Assembly: GCA_030671565.1 (NCBI GenBank) | Contig: DAOVIC010000012.1 | Location: 1-17,317, forward strand | Origin: Anaerohalosphaeraceae bacterium | GTDB lineage: Bacteria > Planctomycetota > Phycisphaerae > Sedimentisphaerales > Anaerohalosphaeraceae | Direction: 5' to 3' | DNA length: 17,317 nt | In this document: positions 1 through 6,852 of the stretch, in pieces | How the letters are laid out: the number at the start of each line of letters is the position of its first letter | Position numbering within the stretch: position 1 is the first letter of the stretch | Notes under the pieces: model-generated | What the model saw: the letters and a program-made list of their open reading frames with translations, nothing else | Told to the model about the DNA's origin: nothing | Databases searched by the model: none | Made by a program: the position numbers and the translations under genes

Positions 1-237
1 CAATCCCAGGGCAGCATAACATTACAGATCATCGACAAGGGCTGCGGAATGGACAAAGATCTGCTTGCAAGGGCCAGCCAACCCTTCTTTTCTGCAAAAC
101 CCGCCGGCCGCAACAAGGGCATGGGACTTGCCCATTCCCAGCGTCTGCTTCGGCTCAATAATGGAAAAATGCAGATCGCAAGTTCTCCTGAAAAAGGCAC
201 TTGCGTAACAATAACACTTCCACAAGCCTTGCAATAA
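1..237 (+). CDS. Sensor histidine kinase, C-terminal fragment (ATP-binding domain)
   Basis: The reading frame is open from the first base, so the gene begins upstream of the window; 78 residues remain. They match the end of a GHKL (HATPase_c) catalytic domain of a two-component sensor kinase, which binds ATP and phosphorylates a histidine. Visible motifs are the G1 box DKGCG (D12, G14, G16), an F-box-like PFFSAK (28-33) and a G2 box GMGLA (40-44), followed by a final strand with a Gly-Thr turn that normally closes this fold. The N box and the phosphoacceptor histidine lie outside the window, so the sensory input cannot be judged. No response-regulator domain follows the kinase core before the TAA stop. 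The nearest downstream gene is a GAF-like protein 219 nt away; a functional link is possible but not shown. Confidence 0.85.
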   Translation, partial: QSQGSITLQIIDKGCGMDKDLLARASQPFFSAKPAGRNKGMGLAHSQRLLRLNNGKMQIASSPEKGTCVTITLPQALQ

Positions 238-354
238 TGTAAGACCCCTTTTGTTTCCTTGTCACAGCACAAGCTCAAACCGGCCATAAGCTTTCTTCTC
301 CACACAGCTCCCACAGCAGCGATTTCAGTAACTTTCTACGTGCATTTATAGGAC

Positions 355-393
355 AGGTCGTTTTGTTCTAAATGTTAGGTCTTGTTTGCTAAA
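355..393. repeat. Imperfect direct repeat and small hairpin in the 238-456 gap
   Basis: The 219-nt gap between the kinase fragment and the GAF gene holds no convincing ORF. It contains two similar copies, AGGTCGTTTTGTTCTAAA (355-372) and AGGTCTTGTTTGCTAAA (377-393), about 22 nt apart, which is roughly two helical turns. The second copy overlaps a 6-bp stem GGTCTT/AAGACC (378-383 and 392-397) with an 8-nt loop and no T-run after it, so it is not a standard terminator. The spacing would suit a regulator binding one face of the DNA upstream of the GAF gene, but this is inference and chance similarity in AT-rich DNA is possible. Confidence 0.3.
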
Positions 394-445
394 GACCCCT
401 GTCTCACTGACCGATGAAATCTCTGGAAACGAACTTTTTTACCAT

Positions 446-450
446 GGAGA
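446..450 (+). promoter_or_regulatory. Ribosome binding site deciding the TTG start of the GAF-like gene
   Basis: GGAGA lies 6 nt before the TTG at 457. There is no in-frame ATG near the N-terminus, and the nearby ATG at 444 opens a frame that ends within a few codons, so this site fixes the start. Confidence 0.6.
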
Positions 451-456
451 ATCAAT

Positions 457-1083
457 TTGGAAAGTGATCGTAAAAAGCGGGCATTAAAGCTGGTGCGCCA
501 ATTAAATCAAATCAGGCACCGTCAAGGCAAAAAGATAGACATACTCTGTAATGATATTGTAGGTGCTCATCGCGATTTCATAGATCAGTTACAGGTCTTG
601 ACCTTCGGCATCAATTTTTATGAATCTCTTTTGGGTTATACAGATCTTACGGCCCTTCTCGATGCCGCTGGAGCGATGATAAAGAAATCGGTTGTCGGTT
701 CCGATGTTACGATCTTCCTGATGGACTCGCAGGGTTTCAAGCTGCACATAGCCGACGATGACCAGCCTATCGATGTCGATGCCGACAGGATCGAAGGCTA
801 TTTTACTGAAGCTGTTGTAAAAGACATATGCCATTCGAATCGTATTTTCACGCTTGATGATATGTGTCACGTCGGTTTGCAGGGCAATCCCAACGTGTTA
901 AACAAAATATCCGCAGCTGCGGTCCCAGTCGGCAAATTCGGTGCGCCCATCGGATTCGTCCTTATCTGCCGTTCAGCTCAAAACCCTCTAAAACCAGAGG
1001 AACTTGAGCGAATAGCTGCCATCGTTCCGGGTTTCACAAGAGCGATAACCGCACAGACGGAAGCAGTAATACACGGTAATTAG
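457..1083 (+). CDS. Small cytoplasmic GAF-like domain protein
   Basis: The 208-residue product has a charged, helical N-terminal stretch (about 1-55) that could form a signalling helix or coiled coil. It is followed by an alpha/beta region (about 55-200) whose pattern resembles a GAF sensory domain: a helix, the strand SDVTIFLMDS, a middle helix, then ISAAAVPVGKFGAPIGFVLI as the late beta hairpin, and a closing helix with a PEELERIAA segment. No transmembrane segment, signal peptide, kinase or DNA-binding domain is visible, so it may be a stand-alone ligand-binding or partner protein. The start is TTG at 457, supported by GGAGA at 446-450 with a 6-nt spacer; the ATG at 444 is in another frame and stops quickly. 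The TAG stop lies inside the left end of the 1079-1243 palindrome, so the C-terminus may have been set by that element. Function unknown; the GAF call rests on pattern only. Confidence 0.7.
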   Translation: MESDRKKRALKLVRQLNQIRHRQGKKIDILCNDIVGAHRDFIDQLQVLTFGINFYESLLGYTDLTALLDAAGAMIKKSVVGSDVTIFLMDSQGFKLHIADDDQPIDVDADRIEGYFTEAVVKDICHSNRIFTLDDMCHVGLQGNPNVLNKISAAAVPVGKFGAPIGFVLICRSAQNPLKPEELERIAAIVPGFTRAITAQTEAVIHGN

Positions 1084-1243
1084 AGCACTTAAACTTTTTA
1101 TGTATAGCCTTAGGTCGTCGTGAGGACTTTAGCTGGCAAGGCAGAAAACGCAGGTTTAGCTATTCTAAACCGAGTTTTTCTAACGCCGACAGATAAAGCC
1201 GCAACAGGCATAAGGCATACACTAAAAATTTAATTGCTCTAAT
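1079..1243. repeat. 165-nt imperfect palindrome (MITE-like or structured RNA)
   Basis: The ends ATTAGAGCA (1079-1087) and TGCTCTAAT (1235-1243) are perfect 9-bp inverted repeats. The centre is a perfect 7-bp stem GGTTTAG/CTAAACC (1153-1159 and 1165-1171) around the 5-nt loop CTATT. Between them the arms stay complementary along their whole length with scattered mismatches and a few one-base bulges; hand alignment gives roughly three quarters matching. Examples of conserved blocks are GCCTTA (1107-1112) against TAAGGC (1211-1216) and CTTTA (1127-1131) against TAAAG (1194-1198). There is no ORF and no T-run at the end. The shape fits a non-autonomous mobile repeat or a decayed one; transcribed, it would fold into one long hairpin that could protect or end the GAF mRNA. 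The target-site duplication cannot be separated from the inverted ends. Confidence 0.75.
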
Positions 1244-1273
1244 ATTCCGTAGTGGCCTTATTTACAACTCCCA

Positions 1274-1329
1274 GCGACATTTTAGCGCAATCTCCCCGTT
1301 TAAATGGCCTAAAAGATTGTAAATGTTGC
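1274..1329. repeat. Shorter imperfect inverted repeat in the gspE leader
   Basis: GCGACATTT...CAATCT (1274-1293) and AGATTGTAAATGTTGC (1314-1329) are complementary apart from one mismatch and a 4-nt bulge, leaving a loop of about 20 nt. An overlapping alternative pairing TTTACAA/TTGTAAA (1261-1267 and 1317-1323) is also possible. No T-run follows on the + strand. It lies well upstream of the gspE promoter, so it could be a regulator site, a weak bidirectional terminator or another decayed repeat. The rest of the 1084-1592 stretch is AT-rich, without a convincing gene. Confidence 0.35.
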
Positions 1330-1504
1330 CAAAAAACTCAAATCCTTAACCAAACGCATTAAAAACGGCAAATATACCCGAAAAAATTTGCAGGAAAATG
1401 CAGTTTTTGTGTAATAAAATTGTCCTTGAAGCGTCTTTAGTAGTGTTGAATGCGTCAGAATATGTGTTGAGGGCGTAAGGTTTACCTTTTGTGGACCAAA
1501 ATGA

Positions 1505-1533
1505 TTGATTTTAATGCCGTTTTGGGGTATAAT
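1505..1533 (+). promoter_or_regulatory. Candidate sigma70-type promoter of the secretion operon
   Basis: A -35 box TTGATT (1505-1510) and a perfect -10 box TATAAT (1528-1533) are separated by exactly 17 nt. Transcription would start near 1540 and give a leader of about 53 nt before gspE at 1593. It is the best promoter match seen in the long gap ahead of the operon. Planctomycete promoters are less well characterised than those of E. coli, so the consensus is borrowed. Confidence 0.6.
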
Positions 1534-1549
1534 ATCAACGATTGTTATT

Positions 1550-1561
1550 TTTGTTAACAAA
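1550..1561. promoter_or_regulatory. Perfect 12-bp palindrome, candidate operator
   Basis: TTTGTTAACAAA is a perfect dyad centred on GTTAAC. It lies about 10-21 nt after the predicted start point of the gspE promoter, a position where a bound repressor could block transcription. It has no loop, so it is more likely a protein site in DNA than an RNA hairpin. A 12-bp AT-rich palindrome may arise by chance. Confidence 0.35.
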
Positions 1562-1592
1562 CACGTAAAGAGCATTAAGAAAAGAACTTAGG

Positions 1593-3296
1593 ATGCGAAA
1601 AAAAATTGGTGAGCTTCTTTGTGCCAGGTCTTATTTGGGTGAAGCAGATCTGCAAACTGCATTATTTCGACAGCGGGATGACCAGCGAAAACTGGGTCAC
1701 ATCCTTCTGGATTGCGGATATGTTTCCCAGTCACAAATAAACGAGACATTGGCCTCCCAGGCAGGCATAGGCAAGGCCGAACTTGACGATATTGTCATAT
1801 CCCAGCAAGTCCTTGCCGCCATTCCCGCCGAAATGGTCAGCAAATACAACGTTCTCCCGATTGGACGCACTAATGGGCGGATCGATATTGCAATGGTAGA
1901 TCCCTTTCAGCGTCAGGCCATCGAATCACTCCGTCTTGTTACAGGCTGTTCTATACGTCGATTTTACGGTTCCCCCACCGAGATGGAACACGCAATAATG
2001 AAGTTTTACGGCAACAAGGTAAGCCGGATGCTCGACGACCTTACTCCTTCCGAGATGCCCGCCGAAAATATCACAGATATCGATGACGAAGAGTTTTCTG
2101 CTGCCAAACTTCACGAACTTGCCGCAGAACCGTCGCTTGTAAATCTCGTAAACCTTATTCTCTATGAAGCGATAGAGGCCCGCGCAAGTGACATACACAT
2201 CGAGCCTTTTGAAAAGCAGGTAAACATCAAGTATCGCATCGACGGTATGCTTTCGGAGAAATCCAGCCCGCCCAAAAGACTTCAGGCCGCCATCACTTCG
2301 CGTATAAAGATCATGGGCAACATGAACATCGCAGAGCGTTTTGTCCCTCAGGACGGCCACATAGAATTCAAGGGCAGAACCAGCAAAGTCGACATTCGTG
2401 TTTCGACCGTTCCAACGGTATTTGGCGAATCGATCACAATGAGAATACTGGACAGAAGTGCCGCACTGATAAGTCTCGAAGACCTGGGCATGAATAAAGT
2501 TGCCCACGTCGGTTTCAGCCAGTGTCTTTCTAAGGCCCATGGGATCGTCCTTGTCACAGGCCCAACAGGAAGCGGTAAGACAACAACACTTTACGCGGCG
2601 CTGAATAAGATTTATTCGCCAACGGTAAAGATCATAACCATCGAAGATCCCGTCGAATATCAGCTTGAAGGCATCATACAGATGCCCGTAAACCCCAGAA
2701 GGGGCCTTACATTCAGCAAGGGCCTAAGGCATATCCTCCGCCAGGACCCCAATATCATAATGGTTGGTGAGATACGTGACAAGGAAACCGCCGATATCGC
2801 CATCCGTGCAGCCCTTACCGGCCACCTCGTCTTTTCCACGCTCCACACCAATGACTCCGCAGGTGCAGTAACAAGGCTTATAGACATGGGAGTAGAACCA
2901 TTCCTTCTTGCAAGTTCGCTGGAAGGTGTGATCGCACAAAGACTTGTCAGGCAAATTTGCCCTGCCTGCAAAACCGAATACACTCCGGATGAAACTCTCT
3001 TAAGAAGCCTGGATAATTCCGTAAAGATACCCAGGGACATCAAGTTTTACAAAGGGATCGGCTGCAACGAATGCAACAAATCCGGCATGAAGGGCAGAGT
3101 AGGTATTTTCGAGTTGCTCAGGATCACGGACAAGATGCGAAAGCTGATCGCAACAAGTCCGACAACTGAACAGATACTCACCGAGGCCCCGTCGGACTAT
3201 ATCAGCATGCGTCATGACGGTATCGACAAGATTTGCAAAGGATCTACTTCCTGTGAAGAGATCCTGCGGGTTACAAAGGGCATCGACGACGAGTAA
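1593..3296 (+). CDS. gspE: Type II secretion ATPase GspE with MshEN domain
   Basis: Cytoplasmic hexameric motor whose ATP hydrolysis drives pseudopilus assembly through GspF and GspL. The 567 residues show an N-terminal MshEN/T2SSE_N domain (about 1-150) and a full AAA-like secretion ATPase: Walker A GPTGSGKTT (323-331, K329), Asp box TIEDPVEY, Walker B ending VGEIRD (E393), His box GHLVFSTLH, and a zinc-type tetracysteine C456/C459...C491/C494 typical of GspE/PilB rather than PilT. Residues 4-27 and 33-56 form two copies of the 24-residue MshEN motif (K-[IL]-G...L...L..Q) separated by five residues, the arrangement known to bind cyclic di-GMP in MshE; both copies have Lys where the family usually has Arg, and the first lacks the central Gly. 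First gene after the promoter at 1505-1533. ATG 1593 is preceded by AGG at too short a distance, so its ribosome binding site is weak. Confidence 0.95.
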   Translation: MRKKIGELLCARSYLGEADLQTALFRQRDDQRKLGHILLDCGYVSQSQINETLASQAGIGKAELDDIVISQQVLAAIPAEMVSKYNVLPIGRTNGRIDIAMVDPFQRQAIESLRLVTGCSIRRFYGSPTEMEHAIMKFYGNKVSRMLDDLTPSEMPAENITDIDDEEFSAAKLHELAAEPSLVNLVNLILYEAIEARASDIHIEPFEKQVNIKYRIDGMLSEKSSPPKRLQAAITSRIKIMGNMNIAERFVPQDGHIEFKGRTSKVDIRVSTVPTVFGESITMRILDRSAALISLEDLGMNKVAHVGFSQCLSKAHGIVLVTGPTGSGKTTTLYAALNKIYSPTVKIITIEDPVEYQLEGIIQMPVNPRRGLTFSKGLRHILRQDPNIIMVGEIRDKETADIAIRAALTGHLVFSTLHTNDSAGAVTRLIDMGVEPFLLASSLEGVIAQRLVRQICPACKTEYTPDETLLRSLDNSVKIPRDIKFYKGIGCNECNKSGMKGRVGIFELLRITDKMRKLIATSPTTEQILTEAPSDYISMRHDGIDKICKGSTSCEEILRVTKGIDDE

Positions 3297-3376
3297 GCAA
3301 AAGGGGCCCACATACTGTTTGAATGACAGGATGTTAAGACAGATCAGGGATGGAGAGTGTTTTAAGGGAAGATTAA

Positions 3377-4624
3377 TTGGCGAATTTTGAATACAACGCG
3401 GTAGATAAATTAGGCGCCGCAGTTACAGGTACGATAACAGCTTCTGACAGAAGAGCAGCTGTCTCGGACCTCGCTGCACACGGGACCTTCGTTACCGATC
3501 TCTGCGAACAGTCTCAGGACTCTGTTGCGAAGGGTGTCTCCGAAAATGTCGCAGGCATAGCCAAAGATTTCAACTTCGGATCTTCACGCATTGCAGCCAA
3601 AGACGTCCTCGCAATGACAAGCCACCTGTCAACGGCATTAAATGCGGGACTGCCGCTCTTAAATGCCATAGAGATCGTCGGAGCCCAGCAGCATAAAAAA
3701 CCCATGAAGGATTTGATGGACTCGCTCGTAAATTCGGTCAACGCAGGCAAGTCTTTTTCCGATGCCCTTGAAGAGCACCCCAACGCATTCAGCAGGTTAT
3801 ACATATCCATGGTTCGCGTCGGCGAAACAGGGGGCATCCTCGAAAAAACCATGTCACAGCTTACCCAATTGCTTTCCAGGGAAGTAAAGATCAGATCGAA
3901 CATGGCAGGCGCCATGATATATCCGATGGTCGTTCTTGCACTCGGTATTGTTTCTGTAGTGGTAATGGTCATGGCTGTCGTTCCAAAGATCATACAAACC
4001 CTCGGCGAAGACGCGACCCTGCCCTGGACCACACAAAGCCTTCTTACTCTCAGTGATTTATTAAAGAGTTACGGTTTGTACGCGGCCATCCTTATTATCG
4101 CAGCCGCCATTATGTTCGTCAGGTGGAAGAAAACACCGGCAGGCAGGCTAAAGTTAGACGGTTTTCTGCTTAGAATACCCATCCTCGGTAAGGTACTCAC
4201 CACAATAGCGGTAGGGCGTTTCGCAAGAACGCTCGGTGCTCTCACCTCAAGCGGAATAACGATCCTTTACGCACTAAGCGTCGTCCGCGACACACTTGGA
4301 AACGAGTTTCTTGGCCAACTGATTGACGACGTATCCGAAAAAGTCCGCATGGGCCATTCACTCGCCGAACCACTTGCAAGTTCGTCGTACTTTCCGCCTT
4401 TGCTGATACAGATCGTATCAGTAGGCGAACAGACAGGCAAGCTCGACGAACTGCTCCTAAATGCCGCAGACACATTCGACGAAGAAGCAGACAGCGCCGT
4501 ATCGCGCTTCATGGCGCTTTTCCCGGTGCTGTTGATAATTTTACTGGCACTGATCATCGGTTATATAATTGCAGCAACTCTACTGCCGATCATCACGCTC
4601 GATTTGACAGGAATAGGGCTCTAA
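3377..4624 (+). CDS. gspF: Type II secretion inner-membrane platform protein GspF
   Basis: GspF is the polytopic membrane protein that couples the ATPase to pseudopilin insertion. The 415 residues start MANFEYNAVDKLG, a characteristic N-terminus of the family, and contain two T2SSF helical domains (about 80-200 and 279-400) with matching GLPLLNAIE / GITILYALS and VGETGG / VGEQTG signatures. Three membrane helices are visible at about 184-206, 233-250 and 383-405, as usual. Length is normal. The start is TTG at 3377, with AAGGGA at 3364-3369 in front; the N-terminal conservation supports it. It follows gspE after 80 nt with no clear terminator, so the two are probably co-transcribed. Confidence 0.95.
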   Translation: MANFEYNAVDKLGAAVTGTITASDRRAAVSDLAAHGTFVTDLCEQSQDSVAKGVSENVAGIAKDFNFGSSRIAAKDVLAMTSHLSTALNAGLPLLNAIEIVGAQQHKKPMKDLMDSLVNSVNAGKSFSDALEEHPNAFSRLYISMVRVGETGGILEKTMSQLTQLLSREVKIRSNMAGAMIYPMVVLALGIVSVVVMVMAVVPKIIQTLGEDATLPWTTQSLLTLSDLLKSYGLYAAILIIAAAIMFVRWKKTPAGRLKLDGFLLRIPILGKVLTTIAVGRFARTLGALTSSGITILYALSVVRDTLGNEFLGQLIDDVSEKVRMGHSLAEPLASSSYFPPLLIQIVSVGEQTGKLDELLLNAADTFDEEADSAVSRFMALFPVLLIILLALIIGYIIAATLLPIITLDLTGIGL

Positions 4625-4648
4625 AAAGTTCACGAAAGGAACACACGG

Positions 4649-5068
4649 ATGAAAAAGAAAAGAAAAGGTTTTACACTCGTCGAGATACTGGTCGTCATTG
4701 CCATCATCGCATTGATAGGCTCGTTTGCTTTGCCGACGATAACGAAAAGGCTTGGATTTGCAAAAAAGAACCTTGTCAGGAGCAAGATGACTCTCATCGA
4801 AGGCGCTCTCGACCAGTTTATGCTCGATTGCGGCAGATATCCGATGGAAGAAGAGGCTATCGAAGCTCTTATAGAAGCTCCCGCAGACCTGGAAGAAAAA
4901 TGGGCAGGCCCATATCTGAAAAGAAGCCAGGTAGTCGATCCATGGAACCATGAGTATGTATATTTTGCCGAAGGTGTCGTAAATATTGGAAGTTATGATC
5001 TTATGAGCTATGGCGCCGACGGTGTCGAAGGCGGCGAAGGCGACGATGAGGACGTGTTCAACGATTAA
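4649..5068 (+). CDS. gspG: Major pseudopilin GspG
   Basis: The main subunit of the periplasmic pseudopilus. The 139-residue preprotein has a short basic leader KKKRKG cut after G7, then FTLVE with the conserved Glu at +5 (E12) and a hydrophobic helix to about residue 30. The globular part carries the family features: a Leu/Asp-rich helix, CGRYP, a WAGPYL segment and DPW. The C-terminal loop, DGVEGGEGDDED (about 124-135), is rich in Asp/Glu and corresponds to the calcium-binding loop of GspG. AGGA at 4637-4640 lies 8 nt before the ATG. It starts 24 nt after gspF, and its end overlaps gspH. Confidence 0.95.
   Translation: MKKKRKGFTLVEILVVIAIIALIGSFALPTITKRLGFAKKNLVRSKMTLIEGALDQFMLDCGRYPMEEEAIEALIEAPADLEEKWAGPYLKRSQVVDPWNHEYVYFAEGVVNIGSYDLMSYGADGVEGGEGDDEDVFND
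5036..5040 (+). promoter_or_regulatory. Ribosome binding site inside gspG deciding the gspH start
   Basis: GAAGG, 5 nt before ATG 5046, lies in the part of gspG that encodes the calcium loop. It favours 5046 over the upstream in-frame ATG at 5010. Confidence 0.4.
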
Positions 5069-5648
5069 AAGTGTTAGAATAGAGTCCGGCGGTGACGGAC
5101 GAGCATTTACGATAATTGAAATACTTGTCGTAGTAGTGTTGCTGGCGATGTTTGCCACCGCAGCCATTACCGCCTATTTCGGAACATATAAACGGTTGCT
5201 CGTGGAAAAAGCGGCAAACGATATTTACCTTGCCGCAAAGTACGCAAGGCTTGTCGCGGTTGAAAAACAAAAATCGTGCGTTCTTGCGATGGACAGTGAA
5301 ACCAGCGGTTTTGCTTTAATGCTTTCGCAAACTGATGTCGAAGGGCAAATGGAAAATGGCGACGTAATTGCCAACCAGTATTCGCGTCCGGATACTTTTG
5401 CCGACGGTGTAATGTATGAAAAAATAACGATAGTACCATCGGGCGAACCTGATGAAGATGCTCAAACTGAAAATGTTATTACGTTCTATCCTGATGGAAC
5501 TGCCGATAACGCCATCATACAGATAGGTGACGGAAAAAACGTCTATACCGTTTCGATTCAGGCAGCGACTGGAAAGGCAAAGATAAAACGCGGCATACTT
5601 GAAGAAATGACAATGAGTGTAGTCGATCTTGATGCGGTTGAAGAATGA
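5046..5648 (+). CDS. gspH: Minor pseudopilin GspH
   Basis: A 200-residue type IV pilin-like protein. The leader is followed by FTIIE (F21, E25 at +5) and a hydrophobic helix (about 24-42). The body, rich in beta strands and including TFYPDGTAD, is typical of GspH. The residue before the cleavage site is Ala (A20) rather than the usual Gly. ATG 5046 is chosen because GAAGG at 5036-5040 lies 5 nt ahead and it gives a leader of normal length; an upstream in-frame ATG at 5010 would add 12 residues lying deeper inside gspG. The chosen start overlaps gspG by 23 nt, and the stop overlaps gspI by 4 nt (ATGA). Confidence 0.85.
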   Translation: MRTCSTIKSVRIESGGDGRAFTIIEILVVVVLLAMFATAAITAYFGTYKRLLVEKAANDIYLAAKYARLVAVEKQKSCVLAMDSETSGFALMLSQTDVEGQMENGDVIANQYSRPDTFADGVMYEKITIVPSGEPDEDAQTENVITFYPDGTADNAIIQIGDGKNVYTVSIQAATGKAKIKRGILEEMTMSVVDLDAVEE

Positions 5649-6133
5649 AAAATATAACCCGAAAATCTGAAAAAGCATTCAGCCTCGTAGAGGTGATCGT
5701 TGCTTCGGTTATCCTGAGCACCGCCGTCGTCGCACTCTGCGCCGTCGGCAACAAGAGCATGACCGGTGTAAAACGAAATCGCGAATACGAGCAGGCATGG
5801 GCATTAATGGACGAGCAGCTTACGATAATCAGCAATCTTGGCATAGATCAGTTTCTGGAAAACGACGAGTTCGAAGGCCAGATAGGTGAAGAGGAAGACT
5901 TAGAAGCCCAGCCGGACGAACAAACCAGTCAGGCAAATACACATTACTGGATGGCACAGGTTCAGGAAGGCGAAGCGGACAATATTTACGAAGTCAGGCT
6001 GACTATCTTCTGGGGACCTGAAAACCGTCCCAGAAGCATTTCTGCAGCAACACGATTTAACGGACAGGGACTGTTTGAAGAAACGGAAGATACCGAAGAA
6101 GAAAACCAGGACCAACAGGAGGGCTCGCGTTGA
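5645..6133 (+). CDS. gspI: Minor pseudopilin GspI
   Basis: A 162-residue pseudopilin with leader MKNITRKSEKA, cleavage before FSLVE (F12, E16 at +5) and the helix VIVASVILSTAVVALCAVG. GspI forms the pseudopilus tip with GspJ and GspK, and the position between gspH and gspJ supports the call. Residue -1 is Ala (A11), as in the neighbouring GspH. It is longer than the usual GspI of about 120 residues, because of an acidic stretch around 75-100 (EFEGQIGEEEDLEAQPDEQ) and a Glu-rich C-terminal tail (about 145-160). ATG 5645 overlaps the gspH stop as ATGA, and its own stop overlaps gspJ as TTGA. Confidence 0.88.
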   Translation: MKNITRKSEKAFSLVEVIVASVILSTAVVALCAVGNKSMTGVKRNREYEQAWALMDEQLTIISNLGIDQFLENDEFEGQIGEEEDLEAQPDEQTSQANTHYWMAQVQEGEADNIYEVRLTIFWGPENRPRSISAATRFNGQGLFEETEDTEEENQDQQEGSR

Positions 6134-6852
6134 AGCAAACCCGTCATAGTTCCGGTTTCACGCTGGTCGAGGTTCTCGCAGCCGCCATGATAGGCGCCTT
6201 CGTCGCTGCCGTTGCGATATCTTCGCTGCGAACCGTCGCCGCCGCACGCCAAAGAGTCGACATCAACATCGCCTCCGCCGATGAAATGCGATTTGCCGCC
6301 GCACTGATTCAAAACGACCTGGCCAATATTTACCGCGACAAGGACACTAATTTCATGAAGATTGTCGGATCCATCGGAGACGATGAGGATGTCCCCGCAA
6401 CAACCCTGACGATGAACATAGTTTCACCGGTAAAGGCTCGCCCCGACGGTATCGAAGGCGATTTCTATGAAGTCGAGTATTTCATCAACAAGGACGAAGA
6501 AAAATCGCTCTTTATGCGAAGACTCTGCCCACTCGTTGGAGTAGAGACAGACGACCAGAAACCTTCTGGCATGCTAACAACGATTTCCGAAAATATCACA
6601 GAATTTATGGTGATGTATCATGACGGTAACGAATGGGTTGACCAGTGGCCGGAAGAATCGCCGTCGCTGCCCTCCATGGTGCAGGTTACATTGATAGGAT
6701 TGAAAAATCCCGATAGCGAAAAATCAGAGTTCGTAACCAGAAATTTTATCGCCGATTTTCCGCGAACAGGACAGACAGAAGATACAAGCCAGGAAGATGA
6801 TGAAGAAGAAGACTCTTCCGAAAATAATAATGAAAACCAGGAAAACAGATGA
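6130..6852 (+). CDS. gspJ: Minor pseudopilin GspJ
   Basis: A 240-residue pseudopilin with leader MKQTRHSSG cut after G9, then FTLVE (E14) and the helix VLAAAMIGAFVAAVAISSL. The globular part matches GspJ, with the sequence YEVEYFINKDEEKSLFMRR and a later segment in which a strand ending MVMYHDGNEW precedes LPSMVQVTLIGL. The last 30 residues are strongly acidic and Asn-rich (QEDDEEEDSSENNNENQ), probably disordered in the periplasm. The start is TTG at 6130, which overlaps the gspI stop as TTGA; AGGAGGG at 6117-6123 with a 6-nt spacer makes it convincing. The stop overlaps gspK as ATGA. Confidence 0.9.
   Translation: MKQTRHSSGFTLVEVLAAAMIGAFVAAVAISSLRTVAAARQRVDINIASADEMRFAAALIQNDLANIYRDKDTNFMKIVGSIGDDEDVPATTLTMNIVSPVKARPDGIEGDFYEVEYFINKDEEKSLFMRRLCPLVGVETDDQKPSGMLTTISENITEFMVMYHDGNEWVDQWPEESPSLPSMVQVTLIGLKNPDSEKSEFVTRNFIADFPRTGQTEDTSQEDDEEEDSSENNNENQENR

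Noticed and set aside
1309..1575. Minus-strand 88-codon ORF in the gspE leader
   Set aside because: Low-complexity AT-rich product; it overlaps the candidate operon promoter and has no recognisable domain.
1926..2540. Minus-strand ORF of 204 codons opposite gspE
   Set aside because: Shadow of the conserved ATPase frame, with no plausible protein features.
5010..5045. Longer N-terminus for GspH from ATG 5010
   Set aside because: It would give an unusually long leader and lies deeper in gspG; ATG 5046 has a ribosome binding site at a good distance.
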